DNA of 64,000 nt. It comes from Gracilibacillus alcaliphilus (lineage in GTDB: Bacteria; Bacillota; Bacilli; Bacillales; Amphibacillaceae). Shown piece by piece: positions 1-8,750 of this stretch (the stretch's first letter is position 1; every line of letters begins with the position of its first letter). The stretch lies in assembly GCF_016909015.1 (NCBI RefSeq), contig NZ_JAFBFA010000005.1:161317-225316 (forward strand). The letters run 5' to 3'. Made by a program: the position numbers and the translations under genes. The notes beneath the pieces are model-generated. The model had not been told where the DNA came from. It saw nothing but the letters and a program-made list of their open reading frames with translations, and did not search any database.

Positions 1-2
1 GT

Positions 3-422
3 CAGGAGGAAACAGCTGAGATCTATTGGCAAAAGGCGAGTCAGGGGCTTAGTGAACCTGCTACAGCCATGTATTATAATGACCAGCCGCCAGAAATGAT
101 TTTTTATCAAGGGTTGGCTTGCAAGATGTTAGGAGAAAAAGAGGCTGCGAAGGGCAAGTTTAATAAATTAATAGATTATGGTGAAACCCAATTATTTAAA
201 TTGTTAAAAATTGATTATTTTGCGGTTTCTTTGCCAGACTTTCTCGTCTTTGATGAGGATATGGATCGAAAAAATAAATTGCATTGTTACTTTATGATGG
301 CATTAGGAAAGATTGGCCTGCAGCATAAAGAAGAAGCGGAAACATTTCTGCAGCATCTATTAGAGTTAGATCCGAACCATCAAGGAGCCAAGTGGCATCT
401 GCATCAACTGAATAGATTGTAA
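3..422 (+). CDS. C-terminal part of a DUF5107/TPR-type protein (5' end outside window)
   Basis: The frame is open from the first bases of the window to the TAA at 420-422, so this is the 3' end of a longer gene; an internal ATG at 69 is not a convincing start because no ribosome binding site precedes it. The C-terminus has helical TPR-like repeats, with an ending (residues LLELDPNHQGA) that I associate with the large DUF5107 tetratricopeptide proteins of Bacillaceae and Paenibacillus, which often sit with carbohydrate genes. The function of that family is poorly known; a carbohydrate link is inference. A strong terminator follows directly. Confidence 0.65.
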   Translation, partial: QEETAEIYWQKASQGLSEPATAMYYNDQPPEMIFYQGLACKMLGEKEAAKGKFNKLIDYGETQLFKLLKIDYFAVSLPDFLVFDEDMDRKNKLHCYFMMALGKIGLQHKEEAETFLQHLLELDPNHQGAKWHLHQLNRL

Positions 423-425
423 AGA

Positions 426-471
426 ATAATTCACGGGATACTATAGGCGGTCCCGTGAATTATTTTTTATT
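426..471 (+). terminator. Rho-independent terminator
   Basis: An 11-bp perfect stem (AATTCACGGGA at 428-438 with TCCCGTGAATT at 451-461) is followed by a T-rich run. It lies 5 bases after the stop of the preceding gene. Confidence 0.85.
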
Positions 472-710
472 TTAAGATCGGAAAATATATTCAATGATAG
501 ATATTATTAGATATTGCAGAAATATCTTCCGTAGAATGTATCGAGAGCAAGTCAACCGCTGCGGCTGACCATTTCGCTTCTCGCAGCGAACATCTATCTT
601 GGCTAAAAGGTAAAGAACCAAATGCTTCTTGGTTTTTCTTAAAGCTTTAGCTGAAATGAGTTTCGGGTTAAAATATATCCTAATCTAGCTCTAGAAAGAG
701 GTGCAGAAAA
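472..710. other. Intergenic stretch, no gene seen
   Basis: No coding frame is convincing. A short hairpin (ACCAA at about 617 with TTGGT at about 630, then TTTTTCTT) could be a weak terminator. A putative ribosome binding site (GAAAGAGGTG at about 695-704) belongs to the next gene. Confidence 0.4.
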
Positions 711-1526
711 ATGAAGGATTTTCACATTGCAGTGCCAACTTCTTTTCATCCAGATGAAAAATTAAATAGTGAAACCACTGTTCAGCATATCATCTATTTA
801 TATCATCAAGGCGTCCGTTCGGTGATGATTTGTGGTTCAACCGGTGAACAACATAGTCTAAGCTTGGAGGAAAAGCTGGAATTATTGGAGTATATCGAAA
901 ACTATGATTTACCAGATGATTTAGAAATTATTTTTGGTGTATCTAGTACTAGGCAAGTTTTTACAGTGGAATTAGCAATGGCCGTGGCCAGAAGTGCCCG
1001 TGTGTCGGCTATTTTATTGGGCTTTCCTCCATATATCATGCCAAGTCAAACAGATGTATTGCATTACTGCTATGCTGTTATGCAAGCAGCTGGTAATAAA
1101 TCAATTATTCTATATAATAATCCAAGGAGAACTGGATTTGATGTAAGTGTCGATACCATGTTAAAGCTCTTAGAAAACCCTCAAATTATCGGTGTGAAAG
1201 AAGCTGGTGAGATGAATAAGGTGGAAAAAGTACTCCATCAGGTGCAACGAGAGGTATTGATCTTTTATGGTGGAGAGAGTGAGCTAGAACTGGCTGTTAC
1301 CAAGGGATATAATGCCTTATCTTCTATAGCAGGAAATTTGTATCCTAATGAAATTTCTCAGTATTTTTATCAGCTAAAGAATCAGATCGAGATATCATCA
1401 GATACCAAGCTAGCGATAGAAGAACTTTATCGCCAACCATTAATACCTTATATCAAACACAAAATTAGTCAAAAAGAAAAGATCGCATTTGGTACATGTC
1501 GATTACCACTAGGGAGTCAGTTTTAG
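711..1526 (+). CDS. DapA/NanA-family class I aldolase (dihydrodipicolinate synthase family)
   Basis: Protein of 271 aa, slightly shorter than the 290-300 aa usual for this (beta/alpha)8 family. The N-terminal GSTGE motif binds the pyruvate carboxylate, Tyr135 in LYNNP is the expected proton-relay residue, and Lys163 in GVKEAGE is the Schiff-base lysine. Family members condense or cleave pyruvate with aldehydes (lysine synthesis, sialic acid or sugar-acid degradation). No lysine or sialic acid genes are adjacent, so the substrate cannot be set; the C-terminus after residue 240 is divergent. The ATG is preceded by GAAAGAGGTG. It appears monocistronic. Confidence 0.85.
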   Translation: MKDFHIAVPTSFHPDEKLNSETTVQHIIYLYHQGVRSVMICGSTGEQHSLSLEEKLELLEYIENYDLPDDLEIIFGVSSTRQVFTVELAMAVARSARVSAILLGFPPYIMPSQTDVLHYCYAVMQAAGNKSIILYNNPRRTGFDVSVDTMLKLLENPQIIGVKEAGEMNKVEKVLHQVQREVLIFYGGESELELAVTKGYNALSSIAGNLYPNEISQYFYQLKNQIEISSDTKLAIEELYRQPLIPYIKHKISQKEKIAFGTCRLPLGSQF

Positions 1527-1661
1527 TTGATTCTGTAAGATTAGAGAGCTAGCACATTGTGCTTTACTTTTTCCATCAACACATAGTATAATCGTATCAA
1601 TAAGTTAGATTTCAATGAATATAACGATAAAATAAATAAGGGGTGCATTGTGTGAGTGAAG

Positions 1662-1767
1662 TAGGTTCTAAATAGGAGATAACTAAACATGAAATAAATA
1701 CATGGATCAAGAAGGAATACGCAAATAGCGTTCCTTTATTTCCCCATGGATTTTATTTCAGAACCTA
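1662..1767. other. Long nested hairpin in leader of MutS2-like gene
   Basis: Three nested inverted repeats are visible. They are TAGGTTCT (1663-1670) with AGAACCTA (1760-1767), TGAAATAAATACATGG (1690-1705) with an imperfect CCATGGATTTTATTTCA (1744-1760), and an apical GGAATACGC/GCGTTCC (about 1713-1733). Together they form an extended stem of roughly 105 nt. It may be a structured RNA leader or a small MITE-like palindrome; the sequence alone does not decide. Confidence 0.5.
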
Positions 1768-1857
1768 TGAAGATACCTGCTAGTACTCTATATGGACATG
1801 GAAAAGAAGCGTTTTTTGCTGTCTTCTTTTGTTGTACATGTTCGGCAAATGCCAACG

Positions 1858-1884
1858 AGCTGCGGTATTCCCGCGGCTTTTTTA
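1858..1884 (+). terminator. Terminator-like stem-loop upstream of MutS2-like gene
   Basis: AGCTGCGG (1858-1865) pairs with CCGCGGCT (1871-1878, one U-G pair) across a 5-nt loop and is followed by TTTTTTA. It sits 75 bases before the next start codon, between a long hairpin and the gene, so it could act as an attenuator or simply end an upstream transcript. Confidence 0.55.
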
Positions 1885-1958
1885 TTATCATCTTTACATT
1901 GAAATCTAACCGGTAGGTATCTTCATTCATGAGATTATCATAATGAGGAGCGTATCAA

Positions 1959-3860
1959 ATGAATCAGATAACATATGAAAAGCTGCAATATAATGAATTA
2001 AAAGAGATCGTAAAGTCTTATTGTGTCAGTGGATTAGGAAGGCAATTGATTGATAAATTAACACCCAGCTCTGTTATCAATGCAGTAAAAAATCGTCTGC
2101 ATGAAACAACAGAAGCAGTGGCAATCTTAAATACAAACAGCCGTGTGCCGTTTTTAGGTGTGACAAATATTGAACAGATTGTACAAGCGCTAGAAAAAGG
2201 GATCATACTTGAGCCGTCTGATCTTCTGCATGCTTCTGATTTTTTAAGAGGCTGCAGGCAAGTCAAAAAATATATGCTGGATAAGCAGGAGTTTGCACCG
2301 GTTTTAGCTTCTTATGCTCATTCGATGACTGAATTCAGCAGTGTAGAGGAAGAAATCAATTTTGCGATTAAAGGAAATCGAATTGATTCATCTGCCAGCA
2401 GGGAATTAAAACGAATTCGCCAGCATATGCACGCGGTAGAAGCGAAAATAGAAGAACGATTAAATAAATTTTTAAAAAGCAATACCAATAAGAAGTATAT
2501 ACAAGAAGCCTTTATCAGTAGAAAGGATGGACGTTATACCATACCTATAAAAGCTGCTTATAAGCATCATGTAGAAGGAGCGATTATAGACGTTTCTGCC
2601 AAGGGTTCGACTGTTTTTATAGAGCCACAATCCGTCACCAAACTAAATGCGGAATTTGCGGCATGTCAGGCAGAGGAGGCCATGGAGGAATATCAAATTC
2701 TGGCCGCATTATCAGGACTTCTCTTAGAGAATATTGCTGAGATCAAAATAAATATGGAATTGATCAGTCAGTATGATATGGTCTTTGCTAAAGGGAAATT
2801 CAGCAAACAAATAGACGGGATCGAGCCAAAGTTAAATGATTACGGCTTTATCCAGCTAGTGGAAGCGAGACATCCGCTTTTATCAGGTCATGTAGTGCCG
2901 TTGAACTTTGAAGTGGGCAAGGATTTTCGCAGTTTGATCATTACTGGTCCAAATGCTGGCGGGAAGACGGTTGTCCTTAAAACCATTGGTTTATTAACAT
3001 TGGCAGCTATGTCTGGATTCCATATCAGCGCTGCAAAAGGAACGGAGATTTCTTTGTTTGAGCGTGTCTTTGTGGATATCGGTGATAACCAAAGTATCGA
3101 AAATGCGCTAAGTACCTTTTCCTCTCATATGCAAAATATTTCCGACATTATGAGAAGCGCCAATAATCATACGTTATTACTATTTGATGAAATCGGAAGT
3201 GGTACAGAGCCAAATGAAGGAGCGGCTCTTGCGATAGCTATTTTAGAAGAGTTTTATCAAATGGGCTGTCTAACTGTAGCTACAACACATTACGGAGAGA
3301 TCAAACGTTTTTCCGAAATGCACCCTGATTTTATGAATGCGGCTATGCGATTTGACAGTGACACACTAGAGCCATTGTACCAGTTACTGTTAGGGAAGGC
3401 AGGAGAAAGTAATGCCTTATGGATTGCGAAAAAAATGAACCTTCATGAACGGGCACTGCAAAAGGCAGAAGATTATATAGCGAATAAAGACTATGAGTTA
3501 ACAATGGTCAGTGAAAATAAAATCAGGAAACCAAAGCTGCCAAACAAGAAACCGAAGTATTATGATCAGTATGAAAAAGGAGATCGTGTAAAATTATTAG
3601 AACACAATGAGGTAGGGATTGTTTATCAAGGAATTGATTATGAGCACCATGTCGTTGTTTTTTGTCAGCAAGAATTTATGAGGGTACATGTAAAGCGAAT
3701 TGCCTTAGAGATGCAAGCAAAGGATTTGTATCCCGCAGGTTATGATTTGGAGACATTGTTTGTCGATCATCAAACACGCAAAATGCAGCATGATCTAGAG
3801 AGAGGCTCCAAAAAAGCATTGCGAGAAATTGCCAAGGATATACGAAAAAAGAGAGACTGA
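1959..3860 (+). CDS. MutS2-like DNA-binding ATPase lacking the Smr domain
   Basis: Protein of 633 aa with the MutS2/MutS family layout: a helical core and clamp region (about 1-300), then the ABC-type ATPase with Walker A GPNAGGKT at residues 330-337, the family motif DIGDNQSIENALSTFSSH, Walker B TLLLFDEIGSG near 405-415 and the TTHYGE H-loop. Bacterial MutS2 is normally about 780 aa and ends in an Smr endonuclease domain; here the protein stops after a basic helix, so nicking activity is not expected. It is therefore probably a paralogue of the main MutS2. A good ribosome binding site (GAGGAG) precedes the ATG. Role in recombination control or ribosome rescue is inferred from the family only. 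Confidence 0.85.
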   Translation: MNQITYEKLQYNELKEIVKSYCVSGLGRQLIDKLTPSSVINAVKNRLHETTEAVAILNTNSRVPFLGVTNIEQIVQALEKGIILEPSDLLHASDFLRGCRQVKKYMLDKQEFAPVLASYAHSMTEFSSVEEEINFAIKGNRIDSSASRELKRIRQHMHAVEAKIEERLNKFLKSNTNKKYIQEAFISRKDGRYTIPIKAAYKHHVEGAIIDVSAKGSTVFIEPQSVTKLNAEFAACQAEEAMEEYQILAALSGLLLENIAEIKINMELISQYDMVFAKGKFSKQIDGIEPKLNDYGFIQLVEARHPLLSGHVVPLNFEVGKDFRSLIITGPNAGGKTVVLKTIGLLTLAAMSGFHISAAKGTEISLFERVFVDIGDNQSIENALSTFSSHMQNISDIMRSANNHTLLLFDEIGSGTEPNEGAALAIAILEEFYQMGCLTVATTHYGEIKRFSEMHPDFMNAAMRFDSDTLEPLYQLLLGKAGESNALWIAKKMNLHERALQKAEDYIANKDYELTMVSENKIRKPKLPNKKPKYYDQYEKGDRVKLLEHNEVGIVYQGIDYEHHVVVFCQQEFMRVHVKRIALEMQAKDLYPAGYDLETLFVDHQTRKMQHDLERGSKKALREIAKDIRKKRD

Positions 3861-3969
3861 AATAAACTTCCTGCAATTATAAAACTGATTATCGTTTGAT
3901 CAATTTAGTTATCGGGAATAAGGACATATATACGTAGAGATATACCAATACGTGCAGGAGGTTTCATCT

Positions 3970-4434
3970 ATGGAAAGCCAGCGAGTTGATAAGCTTCATG
4001 CCATACTGGAAGAAATCAGTCAGATAGTGGATGAAGAAGTTGCCATAAAGCTGGAATTGGACAAGTGTAATCAAATTCTTCAAAAGCTGGAACGGTTCTC
4101 CTCTGAATGTGTGGAGTGTGATCAGTACCTTGTGGAGTTTGAGCGGCATATCTTACAGCTTAACCGCCAATTAGATCAACTTACGAGTGAAGATATAAAA
4201 GATCACAAACAAAAAATGAATCATATCCGCTCACATCTGATCCAACAGCATGAACTGATAAGAAGCGGCTTTTATTTGAGTATACATGTATCTCTTGGAA
4301 TATGTCTGGGCTTTGTATTTGGCTTGTTTTTATTACATGATATTGAACGAGGTTTAGCCATCGGAGTAGGACTAGGTGTTGCTGTTGGAATGTGGCTGGA
4401 GACAGCTTCCAAAAATAAAGGGCATATTTTATAA
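3970..4434 (+). CDS. Coiled-coil protein with C-terminal membrane hairpin, unknown function
   Basis: The start was set at ATG 3970, 8 bases after a clear GGAGG at 3957-3961; an earlier in-frame GTG at 3952 overlaps that site. The 154-aa product is helical and charged for about 105 residues (heptad-like, probable coiled coil), followed by two hydrophobic segments rich in glycine (about 108-128 and 133-148) forming a membrane hairpin. I do not recognise the family. It starts 109 bases after the MutS2-like gene and shares its terminator, so the two may be co-transcribed. Confidence 0.7.
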   Translation: MESQRVDKLHAILEEISQIVDEEVAIKLELDKCNQILQKLERFSSECVECDQYLVEFERHILQLNRQLDQLTSEDIKDHKQKMNHIRSHLIQQHELIRSGFYLSIHVSLGICLGFVFGLFLLHDIERGLAIGVGLGVAVGMWLETASKNKGHIL

Positions 4435-4462
4435 TGTATGATTTTTCAGAGGTAATATATTA

Positions 4463-4501
4463 GCGAAGGGGCAGCCAAGGTTTGGCACGCCCCTTTCGTT
4501 T
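4463..4501 (+). terminator. Rho-independent terminator
   Basis: CGAAGGGGC (4464-4472) pairs with GCCCCTTTCG (4489-4498), with a second inner stem GCCAAGG/TTTGGC. It closes the MutS2-like/membrane protein unit. Confidence 0.75.
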
Positions 4502-4669
4502 GTGAGAAGAGGGTCAATCCTTCCGCTCAAATGTGGAGATAAACTTGCGATGGATAGACAAAATAAAGTAAGGCTATGGAACTATTAAGTTAGGAGTGAA
4601 AAAAGCTGCCTGATCTATTTTGACAAATTTCCCGGGAAATAATGGACGGATAAATAAGAGGATAACCAA

Positions 4670-5194
4670 TTAATTGGTTATCCAATATCTTCTAAAGAGT
4701 ATCTCTTCGTTTTCATTCCATAATGTGTTTTCCAATTTTCCGTTATTCGCCTCAATTACTCTGGCAGAAGCAATATTGTTATCGTCACAGGTGATAAGCA
4801 CCCTTGTGATATGCTGCTTCTTTGCCTCTTTTAAGGTTAACTCTAACAATTTGCTGCCATAGCCTTTTCTTCGTTCCGCTGGTTTAATAGAGTAACCAAT
4901 ATGGCCGCCATAATTTTGCAAAAATGCTGAATTTAACTCAAATCGCAAATTAGTTATACCTACCATCTGCTTATCACTTTCTCTAATGAGCAGCCATGTG
5001 CCACATGGTGCATAGCCATTAGGAACTGTTTCAGCAGACCAGAATTTCTCTACAACTTCTATCCATTGCTCAATAGAATGTGCTTCAGTTAGAAAACAAC
5101 TGCCATGCAACACTTCTCCACTTTTTTGAAAAGCTTTTTTATACTCTGCAATTTGATCCAAAAAGGCAGAGTTTGGTTTTACTAACTTCATCAT
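4670..5194 (-). CDS. GNAT-family N-acetyltransferase
   Basis: Protein of 174 aa with the GNAT fold. The acetyl-CoA-binding motif A is visible around residues 95-115 (IGYSIKPAERRKGYGSKLL, with the R-x-x-G-x-G/S pyrophosphate loop), followed by the beta5/alpha4 region with an ASARVIEANNG motif typical of the RimJ/RimL-like acetyltransferase_3 subgroup. The substrate is unknown. The start codon pair ATGATG is preceded by AAAGGAG. The gene stands alone, divergent from the lipoprotein gene at 5411. Confidence 0.85.
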   Translation of the reverse strand: MMKLVKPNSAFLDQIAEYKKAFQKSGEVLHGSCFLTEAHSIEQWIEVVEKFWSAETVPNGYAPCGTWLLIRESDKQMVGITNLRFELNSAFLQNYGGHIGYSIKPAERRKGYGSKLLELTLKEAKKQHITRVLITCDDNNIASARVIEANNGKLENTLWNENEEILFRRYWITN

Positions 5195-5410
5195 TTTCTT
5201 CCACTCCTTTGTGATATTTCCTAAAAAATATTAAAGACCGGTATTGCTGTTGTGCTTTTTATCTAAGACAAGCGTATGGTGCAAATTGCAACATTGTAAA
5301 ATTTTGTCGATGTATGCAAGGTTTCTGTTATTATATTGAAAGAATAAATAATCTTTAGTATACTCCATAACCATATAATTAATTTGGACAAAAGAAAGGA
5401 GGGGAATATT

Positions 5411-6058
5411 ATGAAGATATTTATGATAAGAATAATGATCATGTTATCTATTACTTTAGTTGGAGCATGTTCTGCCCTAACAGGAGAATCAGCAAATGAA
5501 AATAAAATTACTGGTGTGGTTTATGGAGAAAAAATATTTGCATTAGACTCAAAGGATCAATTAGATGCGAAACTAGAGATCAATAAACTAGAGACAAAGA
5601 ATGATAGCTTAGATGTTGACTTAACTTTGAGTTACGATGGAAACGAGTTTGAGTTAGTAACTAGTGGGAAAGTATACCCTTCAGAAAATACATACACTGG
5701 CGGTTACCTGGTTGATTTAAACGAGACAGAGAATTATATGATTATATCTTTTAAGTTAGAAGAAGAGGCTGAAGAAGCTTTATTATTACCGATTAATGAT
5801 GATTTAACAGGTAAAACAGTAGTGAAGATTGCTATGCTTGATAAAAATACAGATGACTTAATCTACTTTGAAGATATGTTATCGAATTCTCAACAAATCA
5901 ATGACATAAAAGAGGTAAGTCAGGAACTGACATTGGACAATTTTGATGATCAACAAGCATTAAACGAACAAAAGGAAAAGAATCACTATATAGAATCATG
6001 GTTTACACCGTTTCTAGAACCCGTAGGAGAAAAGAATATAACAGAAAAAACGGAGTAG
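5411..6058 (+). CDS. Secreted lipoprotein of unknown function
   Basis: ATG 5411 is chosen because AAAGGAGGGG ends 7 bases upstream; the longer TTG reading has no site. The first 20 residues form a signal peptide ending in the lipobox VGAC, so the mature 215-aa product should be anchored to the outer face of the membrane. The mature part is acidic and beta-rich, with no recognised domain; the C-terminus is polar. The frame stays open for 70 codons after the TAG stop (see the next entry), which may mean that the gene was once longer. Confidence 0.75.
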   Translation: MKIFMIRIMIMLSITLVGACSALTGESANENKITGVVYGEKIFALDSKDQLDAKLEINKLETKNDSLDVDLTLSYDGNEFELVTSGKVYPSENTYTGGYLVDLNETENYMIISFKLEEEAEEALLLPINDDLTGKTVVKIAMLDKNTDDLIYFEDMLSNSQQINDIKEVSQELTLDNFDDQQALNEQKEKNHYIESWFTPFLEPVGEKNITEKTE

Positions 6059-6449
6059 ACTGTATCCTTTACTTTAGCAGCCGAATTTGTTCTGCAAGTT
6101 ATAGAAATTGGTGTAACGATCAATCGCTCTTTAGAGGAAAAGCCTACTCTTAGCAATATGCACTCTACTTTTACAAATTTTCTATATTTTATCAGACATA
6201 TTCACCGTGCTTTATTAACAGACCATACTTATGAAGTAGGATCATGTGATGATGTAAATGACAACTGATGAGGATATCAATAAAAGGTTGTTCGAGTATA
6301 ATCAGTTGTTGGATTATTTTGATCCTGTGGAAAGTTCAGATATGGAATTAGTGATTAACTGGGATACACAACAAGCATATCAAATTAATAGCTGTGGTAA
6401 TTGGGGATCAGAATGGATTATTTATAAATATGAAAGTAGGATAGTGTAA
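6059..6449 (+). pseudogene. Possible broken gene or short hypothetical ORF
   Basis: Directly after the lipoprotein stop the same frame is open until TGA 6266-6268, with no start codon near its beginning. A second frame opens at ATG 6258 and runs 63 codons to 6449, without a clear ribosome binding site. The pattern suggests a frameshifted relic, or a small ORF (6258-6449) with a Trp-rich C-terminus (INSCGNWGSEW). I do not recognise the family. Real coding here is uncertain. Confidence 0.3.
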
Positions 6450-6703
6450 ATCAAATGATTTGCTGTCCTTGATAGTCAGAAAAAGTAATTTTTTTATTCA
6501 TATGTAGTTCTGATTTATTGCTGGCGTTTTTCTTTTATTTCGAAATACCAATATGTGTGTACAAAAAGTTCGAGGCAGCTTAGCGTTATTGCTATATCAT
6601 AGACAAATCTGCTCCTTTGCAACAAAAATCATTTTTACTTGCGGACAAATTAAGAAGGGATAATTATAGAGAAACATTAACAAAGTTGTACTGCCCATAA
6701 AGT
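6450..6703. other. Intergenic stretch, no gene seen
   Basis: AT-rich sequence with no convincing frame on either strand between the small ORF and the shared terminator at 6704. Confidence 0.4.
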
Positions 6704-6743
6704 AATCACGGTATGCTTTAGTTACTTACATACCGTGATTTTG
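6704..6743. terminator. Bidirectional terminator hairpin
   Basis: A perfect 12-bp inverted repeat, AATCACGGTATG (6704-6715) and CATACCGTGATT (6729-6740), lies between convergent units. It ends the minus-strand SDR gene, with a short T run on each side. Confidence 0.75.
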
Positions 6744-6764
6744 TATATGTCAGGGTTACAGAGC

Positions 6765-7637
6765 TTAGCCATTGACTACTTTTCCACCATTAATATGCAA
6801 GGTTTGGCCAGACATATAGCTGCTATCCTGACTGGCGAGATAAACATAGGCTGGACCAAGTTCACTTGGTTGTCCTGGTCGTTTCATTGGTGTATCTCCG
6901 CCAAACTCATCAACCTGTTGTGCGTCAAATGTTGCAGGAATAAGTGGTGTCCAGATTGGGCCGGGTGCAACTGCATTGACACGTATTCCTTTCCCTGCAA
7001 GTTCATTGGACAAGGCGCGGGTAAACGATACAATTGCTCCTTTGGTAGCTGAATAATCAATCAGTGTAGGGTTGCCTTCATAAGCCGTTACCGAAGTGGT
7101 ATTGATAATCGTATTCCCTGGTTTTAAATGGGGCAGAACGGCTTTGGTTAAATAAAACATGCTGAACACATTGGTTTGGAAAGTTTTTTCTAATTGCGAG
7201 CTGGTAATATCCGTGAATGTATGCTGCGGATGTTGTTCCGCTGCATTGTTGACAAGGATATCAATCTTTCCAAATTGGTCCAACACGCTTTTTATTGCCG
7301 ATTTACAAAAGGATTCGTTACCAATATCTCCGTTAATTAATAGGCATGTTTGTCCTGCTTGTTCTATCATTTGTTTAGTTGCTTTGGCATCTTGATGTTC
7401 CTCTAGATAGATAATAGCAATATCAGCACCTTCTTTGGCATAATGCAGACTGACAGATCTACCAATGCCACTGTCACCGCCGGTAATTACAGCAACTTGA
7501 CCTTGCAATTTGTTACTGCCTTGATAAGAATCACGGATCGTAATCGGTTCCGGGTTCATTTTAGACTCGATACCCGGCTGTTTGTCTTGGGTTTGGGCAG
7601 GGGGAGTAATTTTCCCATTGTTGTTTTCCATTGGCAT
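6765..7637 (-). CDS. General-stress SDR-family oxidoreductase (YhdF/YdaD type)
   Basis: Protein of 290 aa. After a polar, Gln/Asn/Pro-rich N-terminal tail of about 45 residues comes a classical short-chain dehydrogenase domain. It has the nucleotide motif TGGDSGIG near 52-59, NNAA near 130, a catalytic Ser in the INTTSVTAYEG stretch and YSATKG with the Tyr/Lys pair. The tail and the TGGDSGIGR motif are typical of the B. subtilis YhdF/YdaD/YhxC group, which is sigma-B controlled; the substrate is unknown. GGAGG precedes the ATG, and a sigma-B-like promoter lies just upstream on the same strand. Confidence 0.9.
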   Translation of the reverse strand: MPMENNNGKITPPAQTQDKQPGIESKMNPEPITIRDSYQGSNKLQGQVAVITGGDSGIGRSVSLHYAKEGADIAIIYLEEHQDAKATKQMIEQAGQTCLLINGDIGNESFCKSAIKSVLDQFGKIDILVNNAAEQHPQHTFTDITSSQLEKTFQTNVFSMFYLTKAVLPHLKPGNTIINTTSVTAYEGNPTLIDYSATKGAIVSFTRALSNELAGKGIRVNAVAPGPIWTPLIPATFDAQQVDEFGGDTPMKRPGQPSELGPAYVYLASQDSSYMSGQTLHINGGKVVNG

Positions 7638-7675
7638 TAATATAATTCCTCCTCAAATATTTGTTATGGTTAGCA

Positions 7676-7700
7676 GTACCCGTTTTGGCCGTTTTTACTC
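7676..7700 (-). promoter_or_regulatory. Candidate sigma-B promoter of the SDR gene
   Basis: On the minus strand GAGTAA, a 13-nt spacer, then GGGTAC. This matches the sigma-B consensus (GTTTAA, N12-15, GGGWAW) in 4 of 6 and 5 of 6 positions. The -10 lies about 40 bases before the start codon, and the product belongs to a family known to be sigma-B dependent. Confidence 0.4.
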
Positions 7701-8038
7701 CTGTTTTTCTCAAAATTCCCAATTAGCTATGGTGGGCGAATACAAAAATTCACAGTGCCAACTCCTGATTAATGCTAATGAGGCCTTCTTCATTTCGTCA
7801 CGATGTACCAGTGCTTAGAATAGATTTATTGCAGTCTAATAAAACATCCAAAATCGTTATTGTTTCTTTATATTTTTCGCTTATCCTGTTAACTAATTGA
7901 TATAACAGGTGGGATGGAAGAAAAACGGTAAAGGGAAGGCAAATTCCGCTTAAGGTGAGAAGTCGAAGATGAACTGATACAATAGGGATATTGAGACAAA
8001 GACACGGCATATCAGCAGATGGTTTGGAGGAAACAAGG
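7701..8038. other. Divergent intergenic region
   Basis: This region separates the SDR gene and the two-component pair. Apart from the SDR promoter candidate and the ribosome binding site GGAGG (8026-8030) of the response regulator, no feature is convincing. Confidence 0.4.
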
Positions 8039-8728
8039 GTGAGTAAAATCTTAATTATTGATGATGAACAAGAACTTGTGTCGCTATTGGAAGATGAATT
8101 GACAGCTCAAGGGCATGAGGTGCTTACTGCATATGATGGTCAGCAGGGGATAATATTAGCAAAACAACAGCCTGATTTAATTATATTGGATATTATGATG
8201 CCAGAAGTGAACGGCTTTGATGTCTGCCGGGTCATTCGTGATGATGTATTATGCCCGATTCTTTTTCTAAGTGCCAGACAGTCAGAAAAAGATAAAATTC
8301 AAGGGTTGACATTGGGTGGAGATGATTATGTTACCAAGCCATTTGGACTTGGTGAACTGCTGGCAAAAGTGGAAGCGAACTTACGAAGAGAACAACGTTC
8401 CCAATATATGATTAATGAAAATAAACAGTCTAAATTGTATTTTGGAACCTTAAGTATTGATATCAAAGGGCGAAGCGTCAAGATCGCGGACGAAACGATT
8501 GCCCTCACCAAGTACCAGTATGACATTGTAGAATTATTGGCATTGCATGCTGGACAGGTCTTCTCCAGGGAACATATCTATGAAAAAGTATGGGGCTATG
8601 ATTCTGAAGGCGATTCTTCCACCGTGGTGGAACATATCAAGAAAATTCGAGCCAAATTTGCCATGGTGACACCAGCAGTTGAATATATATCAACTGTTTG
8701 GGGGATCGGGTATAAATGGAACAGATGA
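8039..8728 (+). CDS. OmpR-family response regulator
   Basis: The GTG start at 8039 is chosen because GGAGG lies 8 bases upstream and the product then begins at the receiver domain (SKILIIDDEQ). The receiver has the acidic pair DD near residues 8-9, the phospho-acceptor Asp in LIILDIMMP near 53, and the Lys in YVTKPFG near 102. The C-terminal winged-helix DNA-binding domain ends in the family signature YISTVWGIGYKW. The 229-aa length is standard. It overlaps no gene but is followed within 22 bases by its kinase, so the two form an operon. The target genes cannot be read from the sequence. Confidence 0.93.
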   Translation: MSKILIIDDEQELVSLLEDELTAQGHEVLTAYDGQQGIILAKQQPDLIILDIMMPEVNGFDVCRVIRDDVLCPILFLSARQSEKDKIQGLTLGGDDYVTKPFGLGELLAKVEANLRREQRSQYMINENKQSKLYFGTLSIDIKGRSVKIADETIALTKYQYDIVELLALHAGQVFSREHIYEKVWGYDSEGDSSTVVEHIKKIRAKFAMVTPAVEYISTVWGIGYKWNR

Positions 8729-8750
8729 TGAAACAAAGGGGATGTACAGG

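Larger units (their letters stand above)
1527..1958. other. Gene-free region holding a long hairpin and a terminator-like stem-loop
   Basis: Just after the aldolase a short GC-poor stem (AGCAC/GTGCT at about 1550-1563) with a T-rich tail may end transcription. The rest is non-coding and unusually structured; its two main elements are listed separately. The ribosome binding site TGAGGAG of the MutS2-like gene lies at about 1942-1948. Confidence 0.5.
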
